A stretch of 64,000 nt of DNA from Bacterioplanes sp965233665. GTDB taxonomy: Bacteria > Pseudomonadota > Gammaproteobacteria > Pseudomonadales > Oceanobacteraceae. Shown here piece after piece: positions 17,068 to 26,227 of the stretch. The stretch lies in assembly GCA_965233665.1 (NCBI GenBank), contig CBDDTG010000022.1, forward strand, positions 1-64,000. Direction: 5' to 3'. The translations under genes and the position numbers were made by a program. Position 1 is the first letter of the stretch. Each line of letters starts with the position of its first letter. A model generated the notes under the pieces. The model made no database searches. It was not told the DNA's origin and worked only from the letters and a program-made list of their open reading frames with translations.

Positions 17068-18426
17068 TTAGCGACGCCCAGAGCGACGCAGAGCGGCAGG
17101 CGTGTAATCAGCTTGACTGCGTTCGAAGCCAAACTCATACGCACCTTCTTCTTCGTTGTCCAAGCCCAGAGCCAGGTAACGACCGGAGTTCAAATCGTAC
17201 AGCACTTCCAGCGCGTACCAAGGCACCAGGTAGTCGTAGTACATCAAGCTGTGTGCTTCCGCCACACGCCACAGCTCACCGCGACCGTCGTAGTGATCGA
17301 TCACAGACGCTTGCCACGTATCTTCGTCGATAAAGAACACACGCTTAGCGTAGATATGGCGTTTACCATCCTGCAGCGTCGCCTCTACTTTCCAGACACG
17401 GTGCAGTTCATAGCGCGTCAGGTCCTGGTTGATGTGGCCAGCTTTAACGATGTCGTCATAGCTCAGATCACCGCTTTTCAGCTTGTAAGAGTTGTACGGA
17501 ATGTACATTTCCTGCTTGCCAATCAACTTCCAGTCGTAGCGATCAGGCGCACCGTTGTACATGTCGAAGTTATCTGCGGTACGCATGCCGTCAGCTGCCG
17601 TACCTGGACCGTCATAGGCCACCTGAGGTGCGCGACGGACACGACGTTGACCAGCGTTGTAAACCCAAGCTTTACGCGGCTCTTTTACTTGGTCCAGTGT
17701 TTCGTGCACCAACAGTACGTTGCCCGCCAGACGTGCTGGTGACAGAACGTCCTGCTTGAAGTAGAAGAGAACGTTTTGATCTTCCGTCGGATCGAAATCA
17801 GACAGCTTATTACGGAAGGTAAACTCATCCTGGAAGCGCACCACGGTATAATCACCGTTTACTTGCGGTGTTACCTGGCCTACAACACGGCGCACACTGC
17901 CACCGCGGTAGCGCACAATGTGGTTCCAGATGGCTTCAAGACCATTTTCTGGCGTTGGGAAAGGCGCACCTTCGACGTAGTTTTCCAAGCCGTTACCACC
18001 AGCCACCAGCTTTGTTTGCATGGCGTTTTGCTTGGTCGCATCGTAAATGTGCTGCGGATAAGCGGCGGTACGGCGAGTTTCGTACACCGGCATACGGAAG
18101 GTTTCCGGGTACTTCTCGAACATGGCCTTTTGGCCTTCGCTCAGTTTATCGGCGTGGTCTTTATAGTTGGCCGCGGTAATCACAAACTTAGGCTTGTCGT
18201 CGGCAAACGGGTTCGTTGGCTTATCGCCCTTTTTATGGCCGGCAGGTGCTTCCGTCAGGCCACCATTCCAAGCAGGAATGTCACCGTTAGCCCCCATGAT
18301 CGCGCCCATTGGCGTCAACTCATTACCCAACTTAGCGGCGTCTGCTTCAGAGGCTCCAACCTGTGCTGAAGCGGCCATCAGGGACAGCGCTAGCGCGCCG
18401 CCCCATTGCTTGTATTTGTTAAACAT
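17068..18426 (-). CDS. DUF1329 exported protein (LolA/LolB-like fold family)
   Basis: About 452 residues from ATG 18426 (GAGG lies 8 bases upstream). An N-terminal signal peptide ends near AQVGASEA. The family pattern is clear: LTPMGAIMGANGDIPAWNGG, AGQRRVRRAPQVAYDGPG near the middle, YELHRVWKVEATL and DHYDGRGELWRVAEAH. DUF1329 proteins are periplasmic or outer-membrane associated and almost always occur beside DUF1302 genes, as here (38 bases downstream). Published links are to export or uptake of hydrophobic compounds, often with RND/MMPL pumps; no pump is seen in this operon. Co-transcription with the phospholipase suggests handling of lipid products. Confidence 0.85.
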   Translation of the reverse strand: MFNKYKQWGGALALSLMAASAQVGASEADAAKLGNELTPMGAIMGANGDIPAWNGGLTEAPAGHKKGDKPTNPFADDKPKFVITAANYKDHADKLSEGQKAMFEKYPETFRMPVYETRRTAAYPQHIYDATKQNAMQTKLVAGGNGLENYVEGAPFPTPENGLEAIWNHIVRYRGGSVRRVVGQVTPQVNGDYTVVRFQDEFTFRNKLSDFDPTEDQNVLFYFKQDVLSPARLAGNVLLVHETLDQVKEPRKAWVYNAGQRRVRRAPQVAYDGPGTAADGMRTADNFDMYNGAPDRYDWKLIGKQEMYIPYNSYKLKSGDLSYDDIVKAGHINQDLTRYELHRVWKVEATLQDGKRHIYAKRVFFIDEDTWQASVIDHYDGRGELWRVAEAHSLMYYDYLVPWYALEVLYDLNSGRYLALGLDNEEEGAYEFGFERSQADYTPAALRRSGRR

Positions 18427-18464
18427 CGTTTTAAACCTCAATTTTTTTCGCACTGAGCTCTGAC

Positions 18465-20357
18465 TTAGAAAGAGTACTTAGCCGAGAACGTGATGTTGTC
18501 GCGATCTTTGATCTGGTTGTAATCACCACCGGAGAAGTTGGTGTAGCTGACATCAAACGAAGTTTGGTTCAGATACACAAAGTTCACCCCCAGACCCGTC
18601 GTCAGACGACCGTCCACAAACTGGCCACCTGGCTCAGGCGCATTGCCTTCGTCGTAGGCGACGCTCAGTTGCGGAGTCACGTTTACACCAGAGAACAGGT
18701 TGTTGTACGTGGCCGAAACACGTGCACGAATACCGGCTGACAACTCAGTGGTGTAGCCATCATCCGTACAGTGCTTAGACTGAGTGTTCTGGCCCGCACC
18801 GGGTGCAGTACAGTAGTTCACTTCTTTGTCTGGATCGGCAGGCGAAGCCCAAACACCGTCGTTGTTACCAATGCCGTAGGCACCTGAGCGGCCATAGCGC
18901 GCTTCATCCGTATCTGGCAGGCCGTCGACATAAGTCAAACCGGCCTCGGCGATCAAAGACACACGGTCTGCACCCATCACGCGATCATAGAACTTGATGT
19001 AGGTGCTTTGGATTTGCCAGATGTCGTATTCGTCGTAGCCTTGTGAGATCTCACCATACAGATCCTTCTCACGCTCTGCCCCCAGCTCATCCAAGCGAGC
19101 TTGATACAGACGGCTGTATGGCGCGGCATTACCCGCCAAAATCAGCTCGAATGCATTCCACTGAATGGGAGCATCCGGTTTGTAGCTGACTTCACCCGAG
19201 ATGGATGCACCGCTTTCAGTCGAGGTAGCGAAGCTGACACCGGCGATCTGAATGTCTTCTGGGTACGCGATTTGATACAGCGGACGATGGCTGTTGTAAG
19301 TCGCATCCGGGTTCACTATCGCATCAACGGTGCCGGTCACGGTACCCGTTGCATCCAGGTTAGACACCGCACCATTGATGTACGGCAGACGGCTGTGAAT
19401 GTTCATGTAGTAAAAGCCAAACTCAGTATCGCCTAGCTCTTCTGAGTACCAGCGCACCGCCATACCGTACTGGCCTGAGTCTTTTGCTTCATCGTCATCC
19501 AAGCGCTCGGTCACCGGCGCAACGCGCTGAGTCATCGGCACATTGGTGTCGATTTCTAGCTGACGGAAGGCAAGAATGTCGCGCTCATCCGCCTCACCAC
19601 CCAGCACCACTGGGCCACAGCCATCGGCGACAAAGTCGACGGTGGAGAAGAAGGTACCACAAGGGTCAGAGCGGGTTTTTTCCCATTCCAACTGGTAGAA
19701 AGCCTCCAGCGACACATTGGTGGTCAGGCCAATCGAGGTGTAAAGCATGTTCACCGGCAATAGACCTTCTTTCACTTCGGCCCCTGGCTTGCGGAAAGCA
19801 GAAGCATCCACTGGGTTAATACTGTTAATGCCACCTTGAATAAAGGTGCTTTCACCCCAGCTCACCACTTGGCGACCAGCACGCAAGCTGACCGGTGCAT
19901 CTCCCACATAATAATCCGCCCAAACGTAGGCATCTTGCAGTTCTGCGCCTTTACCTGCGGCGTCTTTGGTCTCGTCGGTCAGCGGTTTGAAATCTGTGTC
20001 TTCATCCATCAATGCCGCGTCATAGTAGGCACGGGCACGGAAGAAGGCACCGTAGTTTTCATAGCTGATTTCTAGGTCTGAGCTCCATTTAATCACATGG
20101 GTGTAAATGTCACCCTTGTCATAATTGAGCGTGCCGTCGTCATAGTTGTAAGACGAACCTTTGCCGCCATTGCCTGGCATGATCTGGTATTCATCCTGAT
20201 CTTCCAAACGCCAGCCCACACCGTAGCTGATGGTGTTGTCCCATTGGGCATTTACATCCCCAAAGTTGAACTCCACCGCTTGGGCTTGAATCGCACCCAT
20301 CAGTGCCAACGCCAGCGGGGCTTTCTTAAACATCGTTTGCTTGGCTTTGCTTGTCAT
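18465..20357 (-). CDS. DUF1302 outer-membrane protein
   Basis: 630 residues. GGAG lies 9 bases before ATG 20357; ATG 20333 is an alternative. A signal peptide ends near IQAQAVEF. The sequence alternates polar and aromatic residues typical of a large beta-barrel, with RAGRQVVSWGESTFIQGGIN (about residue 160) as the DUF1302 hallmark. It ends TFSAKYSF with a terminal Phe, the outer-membrane sorting signal. Two Cys pairs sit in predicted external loops. It lies between the phospholipase gene (20 bases upstream) and DUF1329 (38 bases downstream), one operon. Likely an outer-membrane channel or receptor for a hydrophobic substrate (inference). Confidence 0.87.
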   Translation of the reverse strand: MTSKAKQTMFKKAPLALALMGAIQAQAVEFNFGDVNAQWDNTISYGVGWRLEDQDEYQIMPGNGGKGSSYNYDDGTLNYDKGDIYTHVIKWSSDLEISYENYGAFFRARAYYDAALMDEDTDFKPLTDETKDAAGKGAELQDAYVWADYYVGDAPVSLRAGRQVVSWGESTFIQGGINSINPVDASAFRKPGAEVKEGLLPVNMLYTSIGLTTNVSLEAFYQLEWEKTRSDPCGTFFSTVDFVADGCGPVVLGGEADERDILAFRQLEIDTNVPMTQRVAPVTERLDDDEAKDSGQYGMAVRWYSEELGDTEFGFYYMNIHSRLPYINGAVSNLDATGTVTGTVDAIVNPDATYNSHRPLYQIAYPEDIQIAGVSFATSTESGASISGEVSYKPDAPIQWNAFELILAGNAAPYSRLYQARLDELGAEREKDLYGEISQGYDEYDIWQIQSTYIKFYDRVMGADRVSLIAEAGLTYVDGLPDTDEARYGRSGAYGIGNNDGVWASPADPDKEVNYCTAPGAGQNTQSKHCTDDGYTTELSAGIRARVSATYNNLFSGVNVTPQLSVAYDEGNAPEPGGQFVDGRLTTGLGVNFVYLNQTSFDVSYTNFSGGDYNQIKDRDNITFSAKYSF

Positions 20358-20377
20358 TGTTATTACTCCGCCAGACC

Positions 20378-23164
20378 TTAGTTAGATTCCAGAACACTGG
20401 TGTTCAATGTGTTCGCCGCGGTGTTATAGGCACCATTCACCATCATCAGCGATTGGCGCACCATTTCACCGAAGGCTGCCGGTGCATCCCCTGCAGCGAA
20501 GGTGCTATGCGTGCCCTGGTTAAAGCGCACTTGCACCTGTACTGGTGCGGTCAAGGCAGTCACGTCCGTGGCGGCATTCACGGTTTCCAGGCCCATCAGC
20601 TGCGCCTGACCTGTGGTACCAACCATCGGTGCCTGGGCTGTCATGATGCCCGCTTGCAGACCCAGTGCGGGTGCAAAAGCAGCGTATGGGTTGGTGGCCT
20701 CGTTACCGAAGTAATCGAAGTTTGGCACCGTGTGGTCAGGTAAGAAGACACCGGCCACTTTCAACGCATCAGGGAAGCGAATGCCAGCGGCATCGGCTGG
20801 CAGTGCTGCACCACCGACCATGTTAAACAGAGCCACCGGCGTGCCCGAAGCAGCCAGTTTTTGCGCTGAGTTGGCAGGATCTACCACATCGATGGTGGCT
20901 TGGATCACGTGCATAAAGGTTTCGAAGTTGGCCGTGCCCTGCTCAACACCGGCTGCTTTCAAGCCGCCCAAAATGGTTGGGCCAAAGGCAATGGAGTTTT
21001 CCAGCAATTTGGAGACATGAGTGCCGCCATTCGCCAAGATCACACCCTGAATGCGGTTTAGGTTTTGGTTGTAGGCCAGTACAGAAGCGTCGTTATTCAC
21101 CGCCGCGTAAGTCGTGCCCAAAATGGCGCCCAGTGAATGGCCGGCCACATAGACTTTATCCAGATCAAAGTTGATCGGTAGGGCATTGTCGATGTTGTCC
21201 AGTGACGCATTCAAGTTCAGCAGATCGACCACCGCTTGCTGCATATTGTCACGGGTACGGGTGAAGTTGCTCAGGTTAATAAAGGTCGAGCCTGAAGTGC
21301 CCTCACGCACGGCGTCACCTTCTGCTGCCGTCGCCAGCGGCGAGGCATTGAACACCATGTCTTTACGGATGTTATTGCCATCCTGATAAATGTTGCCGTG
21401 ACGCTCTTGCAGGTTCGGGAAGGCACCGCTCTGCGCCGCTACACCTGCCCAAGGCGAGCCAGTAAACGCCGCATTCGCTGGATCAACACTGAAAGCCAGC
21501 AACGAGTTATCCACTGCTTGGCCATTGTTGTCGGAACTCACCGGAGCAATGCCGTGCAATGGCAAGTCAATCGCTACCGTGGCGACGCAGTTGGCTGCCA
21601 TGTTAGACGCATAAGCCAGAGAAGATGCACGGTTTGAGGTAATGCCGTGAACAAACATCACCACAGGAACTTCTTCACCGCAGGCGCCCGAATTTGGCAA
21701 AGTCACCATTAACGGCGCGTAGTTCATGCCATTGTTGGTTTCTACCGGCTGCGGGAACGGATAGCGCCAAGTTACGTTGGTGCTGCCATCAGCGTCTTTC
21801 GGTGGCGTGGTACCCGATGGGTTACCGAAGGCTCCGTCCAGAATCGCGCCGACGCCTGTGTTGGCTTCCCAATCCGCATCCATCGACATCGCCGCAGCGA
21901 TGCCAGTCGGCGTCATTTCGCTGGTTTTCATCGGCAGATCTAAGAAGTTAGGCAGCTGAATCTGGCCCTGATAAACACTGGCCGTTGCAGGCAGTGCAGG
22001 GTTCAGCGTATTGGCGGGCACACCCATGGCGCCCACGGCTGCAGTGACGTCAATAATATCGACACTGCGTGGTGCCGGTGCACGCACCGCGCTGTTAATG
22101 TTCAGCCCTGCTGGCAAGCCCAGTTCTTCATCCAAAGAGATAATGGTGTTGTACAGCGCCGCTTCATACTGAGGTGATTGCTTGGCGGCTGCCACTTGCG
22201 CAGGATCCGCTGGATTACCGCCACCGGCTTGTACCACGCCTGCAGCAATCATGTCGGTAGTCCCGGGTTGTGCACCGTCCAGTAAGCCTTCCGCTTGCGC
22301 CAACGGCAACTGGTCTTTCACAAACAGCGCTGGCGCCGCATAGCGGGTCAGACCTTTAGAATCCGAGTTGGTGGTAAAGGCGTAGCTCATTATGACGTTA
22401 TCTTGAGTCAACGCGCCAGAAGAGGCTTGCGCCAGGAAACCACCGGCGATTTGCTCCCAGCCTTTGACGGCCTCACGCACGGGTGCCAGAGCTGACGAGG
22501 GCAGCTCCAGCTCGCCGCTCAGCAGTTCATAATCCGCAGAGGGGCGAACCGGCAAGCCGTCTGCGCCCATAATGCCGTCGGTCAAAGCAACAATGTACTT
22601 GGTGCGCGGATCGAGCGGCTCGGTTGGCATAATGCGAATGGTATGAGTGCCATCGGCTAGCTCAACATAATCCGCCTGGAAGCCAGATTGAATGCTGTCT
22701 TCAGCGATTGGGTTTTCCGGGAAAGCGGCAACGATAGAAGTGATGTCCAGCGGATCAATGCTGGCGTCGTCATCCTGATTTTTCAGCTTGACCAGAAACA
22801 CTGTGCTGCCAGCGGCAACGCTGTCGGCATTCAGTGCACCGTTAAACGGCAGATAAAACGCAGCCGTATTAGAGAAGCCAGGCAGCTTATTAATAGCCAC
22901 TTCTGGCGGCAGACTGGCAGACCCTAATTGCGCGGTGCCATCGGTGGTCGCCGCTTGCGCAAACAGCAAATCAATGTTGGGCGGCAGTAATGAATTAGCC
23001 GGTGAGAATATTGGGGAGACGGAGCTACGCTCGGCGCCATCTTGGCCAGAGGTAACCGGCGTATCATCGACTTTATCGTTGCCATCAACGCTACTGAGCT
23101 GACAACCGGCCATGCCAACAGCGGACGCTGCGACGGCCAGACTGAGAAGGGTCTTCTTCACCAT
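20378..23164 (-). CDS. VolA/Pla-1-type surface phospholipase lipoprotein
   Basis: 928 residues. A lipoprotein signal ends AVGMAGC, so Cys21 is the lipidated residue. The next 350 residues resemble the N-terminal part of Pla-1/cef and VolA lipases (FSNTAAFYLPFNGALNADS, PLDPRTKYIVALTDGI). The C-terminal alpha/beta-hydrolase domain has PVVMFVHGITSNRASS (oxyanion) and the nucleophile elbow VAGHSLGAILG with Ser near residue 676; the late HSTF near the end may hold the catalytic His. Known VolA is a surface-exposed lysophospholipase that frees fatty acids for uptake. First gene of a three-gene operon with DUF1302 and DUF1329; a thiolase is divergent. No palindrome like that at 12.5 kb was found in its promoter. 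Confidence 0.85.
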   Translation of the reverse strand: MVKKTLLSLAVAASAVGMAGCQLSSVDGNDKVDDTPVTSGQDGAERSSVSPIFSPANSLLPPNIDLLFAQAATTDGTAQLGSASLPPEVAINKLPGFSNTAAFYLPFNGALNADSVAAGSTVFLVKLKNQDDDASIDPLDITSIVAAFPENPIAEDSIQSGFQADYVELADGTHTIRIMPTEPLDPRTKYIVALTDGIMGADGLPVRPSADYELLSGELELPSSALAPVREAVKGWEQIAGGFLAQASSGALTQDNVIMSYAFTTNSDSKGLTRYAAPALFVKDQLPLAQAEGLLDGAQPGTTDMIAAGVVQAGGGNPADPAQVAAAKQSPQYEAALYNTIISLDEELGLPAGLNINSAVRAPAPRSVDIIDVTAAVGAMGVPANTLNPALPATASVYQGQIQLPNFLDLPMKTSEMTPTGIAAAMSMDADWEANTGVGAILDGAFGNPSGTTPPKDADGSTNVTWRYPFPQPVETNNGMNYAPLMVTLPNSGACGEEVPVVMFVHGITSNRASSLAYASNMAANCVATVAIDLPLHGIAPVSSDNNGQAVDNSLLAFSVDPANAAFTGSPWAGVAAQSGAFPNLQERHGNIYQDGNNIRKDMVFNASPLATAAEGDAVREGTSGSTFINLSNFTRTRDNMQQAVVDLLNLNASLDNIDNALPINFDLDKVYVAGHSLGAILGTTYAAVNNDASVLAYNQNLNRIQGVILANGGTHVSKLLENSIAFGPTILGGLKAAGVEQGTANFETFMHVIQATIDVVDPANSAQKLAASGTPVALFNMVGGAALPADAAGIRFPDALKVAGVFLPDHTVPNFDYFGNEATNPYAAFAPALGLQAGIMTAQAPMVGTTGQAQLMGLETVNAATDVTALTAPVQVQVRFNQGTHSTFAAGDAPAAFGEMVRQSLMMVNGAYNTAANTLNTSVLESN

Positions 23165-23497
23165 ATTGCTACCTGTCTGTGTTTTTATGGTTATCGGTGC
23201 ACTTTCAGAACGCCAGGACGGTTCATAAAAGATATGACGACTATAAGGTGGCGCGCATTCACCCTCATCGCTCGAAAGTATGATTCCGGCTCATCCCTCT
23301 GCAGTTTTTGTATCTAAATGTAACATTGCACGCCATGGTGGCAGCCCGAGCCAGTGGGCAACAATGCTTGCTCAGCCCCGCCAGCATGGGGAAACAACGG
23401 CCATGAGGTCGTATTTTTTTGGACCATTTCAGCCGCTGGCAATAGGACATTGTCGACGATACCAGGCGACCTAGTAGTTCCCCCGATTGACCGCAAC
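23165..23497. other. Divergent intergenic region, phospholipase / thiolase
   Basis: The stretch holds the promoters of the two divergent units. On the minus strand TATAGT near 23237 is a possible -10 for the phospholipase but lacks a good -35. Frames in this stretch have no ribosome-binding site or family resemblance. No repeat or operator was recognised. Confidence 0.4.
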
Positions 23498-23526
23498 TGT
23501 CCAGCGGCTGTCGCTTAGCCTAGAAT
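23498..23526 (+). promoter_or_regulatory. Candidate thiolase promoter
   Basis: TGTCCA, a 17-base spacer and TAGAAT (23521-23526), leaving a leader of about 27 nt before ATG 23559. Confidence 0.42.
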
Positions 23527-23558
23527 GCGCCATTCACCAATCTTTAGGAGCATGTGGT

Positions 23559-24746
23559 ATGTCTAATCAGGATGCTGTTGTTATTGTCGCCGGTGCACGT
23601 ACGCCGATGGGCGGCTTTCAAGGCAGCTTAGCGGCTGTTCCAGCCACCGAACTGGGTGCCATCGCCATCGCCGAAGTGGTTAAACGCGCGGGAATCGATG
23701 CTGCCGACGTGCAAGAAGTCATCATGGGTAACGTATTGCCAGCGGGTCTCAAGCAAGGCCCTGCGCGCCAAGCCATGCGCCAGGCAGGCCTGCCTGACGC
23801 CACCGGTGCCACCACCATCAACAAACTGTGTGGCTCTGGCATGAAAGCCACCATGATGGCCCACGATGCCATCAAAGCAGGCTCGGTTGAAATCGCTGTC
23901 GCTGGCGGCATGGAGTCGATGTCCAATGCCCCTTATATTCTGGAAAACGCGCGCACCGGCTACCGCATGGGCCATGGTTCAGCACCGAAAGACCATATGT
24001 TCCTCGATGGCCTGGAGGATGCAGAAACCGGTAAGTTGATGGGTGCTTTTGCTCAAGATATGGCCGATCAAAAAGGCTACACCCGTGAGCAAATGGACGA
24101 TTACGCCATTCGTTCGCTGACCCGCGCCAAAGACGCCATCGAACAGGGCCTGAACAACGCCGAGATCGTGCCAGTCACGGTAAAAACGCGCAAAGGCGAA
24201 ACCTTGGTGGAGCAAGACGAGCAACCGTTTAACGCCAACATCGAGAAAATCCCATCACTGCGCCCGGCCTTTAAAAAAGACGGTACCGTGACCGCCGCCA
24301 ACGCTTCGTCTATTTCAGACGGCGCCTCGGCTTTGTTGCTGATGAGCGAATCGGCGGCAAAAGCGAAAGGCCTACAGCCGCTGGCACGCATCGTTGCACA
24401 CAGCACTCAATCGCAGCATCCAAGCGAGTTCACCTGTGCACCAGTTGGCGCCATCAAAAACCTGCTGGAAAAAACCGGCTGGAGCACAGACGATGTTGAC
24501 TTGTACGAGATCAACGAAGCCTTCGCCATGGTCGCCATGATGCCGATTGATGAGCTGGGGCTGGATGCCAACAAGGTCAACATTTACGGCGGTGCTTGCG
24601 CCCAAGGCCACCCGGTAGGCTCCACTGGCTCGCGTTTGATCGTAACGCTGATGAATGCCCTGAAAAACACCGGTGGAAACAAAGGCGTTGCTGCGCTGTG
24701 CATTGGTGGCGGTGAAGCCACGGCCATCGCCATCGAGCTGCTGTAA
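23559..24746 (+). CDS. Acetyl-CoA C-acetyltransferase (thiolase)
   Basis: 395 residues from ATG 23559, preceded by AGGAG at 8 bases; the upstream in-frame part is not conserved. Thiolase motifs: INKLCGSGMKA with the acyl-accepting Cys near residue 91, GGMESMSNAPY, NASSISDGASALLLMSE, DLYEINEAFA and the C-terminal GHPVGSTGSR and CIGGGEA with the second active Cys. The block reads GACAQGHPVGSTGSR instead of the commoner GAIALGHPIGASGAR, a variant form. It either condenses two acetyl-CoA or cleaves acetoacetyl-CoA. It fits the surrounding fatty-acid and lipid genes. Confidence 0.92.
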   Translation: MSNQDAVVIVAGARTPMGGFQGSLAAVPATELGAIAIAEVVKRAGIDAADVQEVIMGNVLPAGLKQGPARQAMRQAGLPDATGATTINKLCGSGMKATMMAHDAIKAGSVEIAVAGGMESMSNAPYILENARTGYRMGHGSAPKDHMFLDGLEDAETGKLMGAFAQDMADQKGYTREQMDDYAIRSLTRAKDAIEQGLNNAEIVPVTVKTRKGETLVEQDEQPFNANIEKIPSLRPAFKKDGTVTAANASSISDGASALLLMSESAAKAKGLQPLARIVAHSTQSQHPSEFTCAPVGAIKNLLEKTGWSTDDVDLYEINEAFAMVAMMPIDELGLDANKVNIYGGACAQGHPVGSTGSRLIVTLMNALKNTGGNKGVAALCIGGGEATAIAIELL

Positions 24747-24754
24747 CCCGTTTT

Positions 24755-24803
24755 GCCAGTCAGCGCATCGCCTTCCATGGCGAGAAGAGATGAGCTGACT
24801 GGC
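24755..24803 (+). terminator. Nested hairpin after the thiolase gene
   Basis: GCCAGTCAGC (24755-24764) and GCTGACTGGC (24794-24803) form a perfect 10-bp stem; inside it TCGCC-TTCCAT-GGCGA makes a second stem. No T-run follows, so termination is uncertain. Confidence 0.45.
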
Positions 24804-24865
24804 TTGCATCCGCCTTCCTAACTCCGACAGTTGGAACTATGGTTAGCCAAATCGTCGGAGGTTCT

Positions 24866-25618
24866 ATGCGCCAGATCCTTGTTTGTTTGCTGCTGTGCCT
24901 AGCCAGCCATGCCGGTGCTGAAACCGTGCGCATTGCCATCGGTGAGTGGCCGCCCTACCACGATAGCCAAGCCCCTCATGCTGGTCTCGCCTCCCATGCC
25001 ATCCAGCAAGCTTTTGCCAACCAAGGCATTAACGTCGAGTTTTCTTTTTTTCCCTGGAATCGAGCCTACAAAATTGCCGCCAGCGGCGAATTTGATGCCA
25101 CCGCGGTCTGGTACGGCAGCGAAGAAAGGCGACAACTCTTTCACTTGAGCGACCCGGTAATGATGGCGCAAACCGTATTTTTTCACCGCACTGACCGTGA
25201 GTTTGATTGGCAGGACTACAACGACCTTAAAGGCATGCGCATCGGCGTTGCTCAATATGCGTTGACCGGTGACGGCTATGGCAAAGATTTCTCACGAATA
25301 CACGAGCAAGGCGTGGCCACCCTGCATGCCGCGCATGATGATCGCATGCTGTTCGCCATGCTATTGCATGATCGCATTGATTTGTTTCCCATCGACCGCA
25401 TTGCCGGCATGGGCTTTTTGGAAGAATTCAGCGCCAAACAGCGTGCCCAAATCACCTACCACCCCAAACCCATTCGCCAGGATGGTGGCTTGTTGCTGAT
25501 GTCGAAAAAAAAGAGCGACGGCGCAGAGTTGGTACGGCGCTTTAATCAAGGCCTAAAGCAACTGCGCGCCGCGGGCGGCCTGACCGAACTTGGCTTACTG
25601 CCTGAAGATTCGATGTAA
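24866..25618 (+). CDS. Periplasmic solute-binding protein (family 3 type)
   Basis: 250 residues from ATG 24866, with GGAGG four bases upstream. A signal peptide ends SHAGA before ETVRIAIGEWPPYHD. This beginning, then VEFSFFPWNRAYKIAASGEFDATAVW, KGMRIGVAQYA and the closing FNQGLKQLRAAGGLTELG are typical of SBP_bac_3 proteins. No ABC permease or ATPase is next to it, so it may be a stand-alone sensor-type binding protein rather than part of a transporter. It lies just upstream of the WGxWN/two-component locus. The ligand is unknown. Confidence 0.8.
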   Translation: MRQILVCLLLCLASHAGAETVRIAIGEWPPYHDSQAPHAGLASHAIQQAFANQGINVEFSFFPWNRAYKIAASGEFDATAVWYGSEERRQLFHLSDPVMMAQTVFFHRTDREFDWQDYNDLKGMRIGVAQYALTGDGYGKDFSRIHEQGVATLHAAHDDRMLFAMLLHDRIDLFPIDRIAGMGFLEEFSAKQRAQITYHPKPIRQDGGLLLMSKKKSDGAELVRRFNQGLKQLRAAGGLTELGLLPEDSM

Positions 25619-25671
25619 CGATTTTTGTTACACCGCCAACATCTCACCAACAGCTGAGTGACAGACCTCAG

Positions 25672-25731
25672 CCTTAATCCTGTCCACTCTGGTATCACCG
25701 CCAGCAAGCGGTAACCACAATAGGATTAAGG
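25672..25731 (+). promoter_or_regulatory. 5'-UTR hairpin that buries the ribosome-binding site of the next gene
   Basis: CCTTAATCCT (25672-25681) is the exact complement of AGGATTAAGG (25722-25731), a 10-bp stem. Inside the loop ACCGC-CAGCAA-GCGGT (25697-25712) makes a second hairpin. The right arm includes the AAGG of the Shine-Dalgarno AAGGAG for ATG 25740. Folding would therefore hide the ribosome-binding site, suggesting translational control by temperature, ligand or a trans RNA. Confidence 0.55.
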
Positions 25732-25739
25732 AGAACACC

Positions 25740-26129
25740 ATGAAACCATCCACCACTTTAATGGCAATCGCCTTCGCGACGGCAGCAACCGCCAGCGCCC
25801 ATGCTGAACAATGGGGCGCTTGGAACAGCGCCACAGACATGTCCACACCCGCACTAGAAGAAGCCGAACTGGTGAGCGTCGAACTGGAAGCTCAACTTAA
25901 CCAGTCTGATCTGGCCGCTGGCACACAATTGGCAGGCACGCCGTTTACCGGGTTAGACACCGACCCTAGCGATGCACCACTGCCGCCCAACGGCGATGAC
26001 CCAGTTATCGACGTGCCGCAAGACTTCCCGGTAGATCCAGATGACGTCGGCGGTGACCCAATGCCAATCGATGTCGGCACCATTGTGCTAAATGAAGACG
26101 GCATTCCCGTCGAGCTGGCCAATAACTAG
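25740..26129 (+). CDS. Small acidic exported protein with WGxWN motif (1)
   Basis: 129 residues; AAGGAG lies six bases before the ATG. A Sec signal peptide ends ASAHA. The mature protein starts EQWGAWNSATDMSTP, then is very acidic and Pro-rich (LPPNGDDP, FPVDPDDVGGDP), likely extended. The motif WGxWNxxT[DE] and the following STP are shared with the protein at 27886, so the two are related. No Cys, so not a lipoprotein. No known family recognised. It stands just before the histidine kinase gene (98 bases). Confidence 0.72.
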   Translation: MKPSTTLMAIAFATAATASAHAEQWGAWNSATDMSTPALEEAELVSVELEAQLNQSDLAAGTQLAGTPFTGLDTDPSDAPLPPNGDDPVIDVPQDFPVDPDDVGGDPMPIDVGTIVLNEDGIPVELANN

Positions 26130-26227
26130 CAAGCCTTTCAGACTGACACCGGCCCGGCTTGCATCCTTGCCGTCGGGCCGGCACTCTGAACCACTCAGCT
26201 GCCAACGCGTTCGCCATTACCTTTATC

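Noticed and set aside
25614..25632. TGTAAC-N7-GTTACA over the binding-protein stop codon, as an RstA box
   Set aside because: Only half of the known RstA box is matched and it is an inverted, not direct, arrangement; noted but not called.
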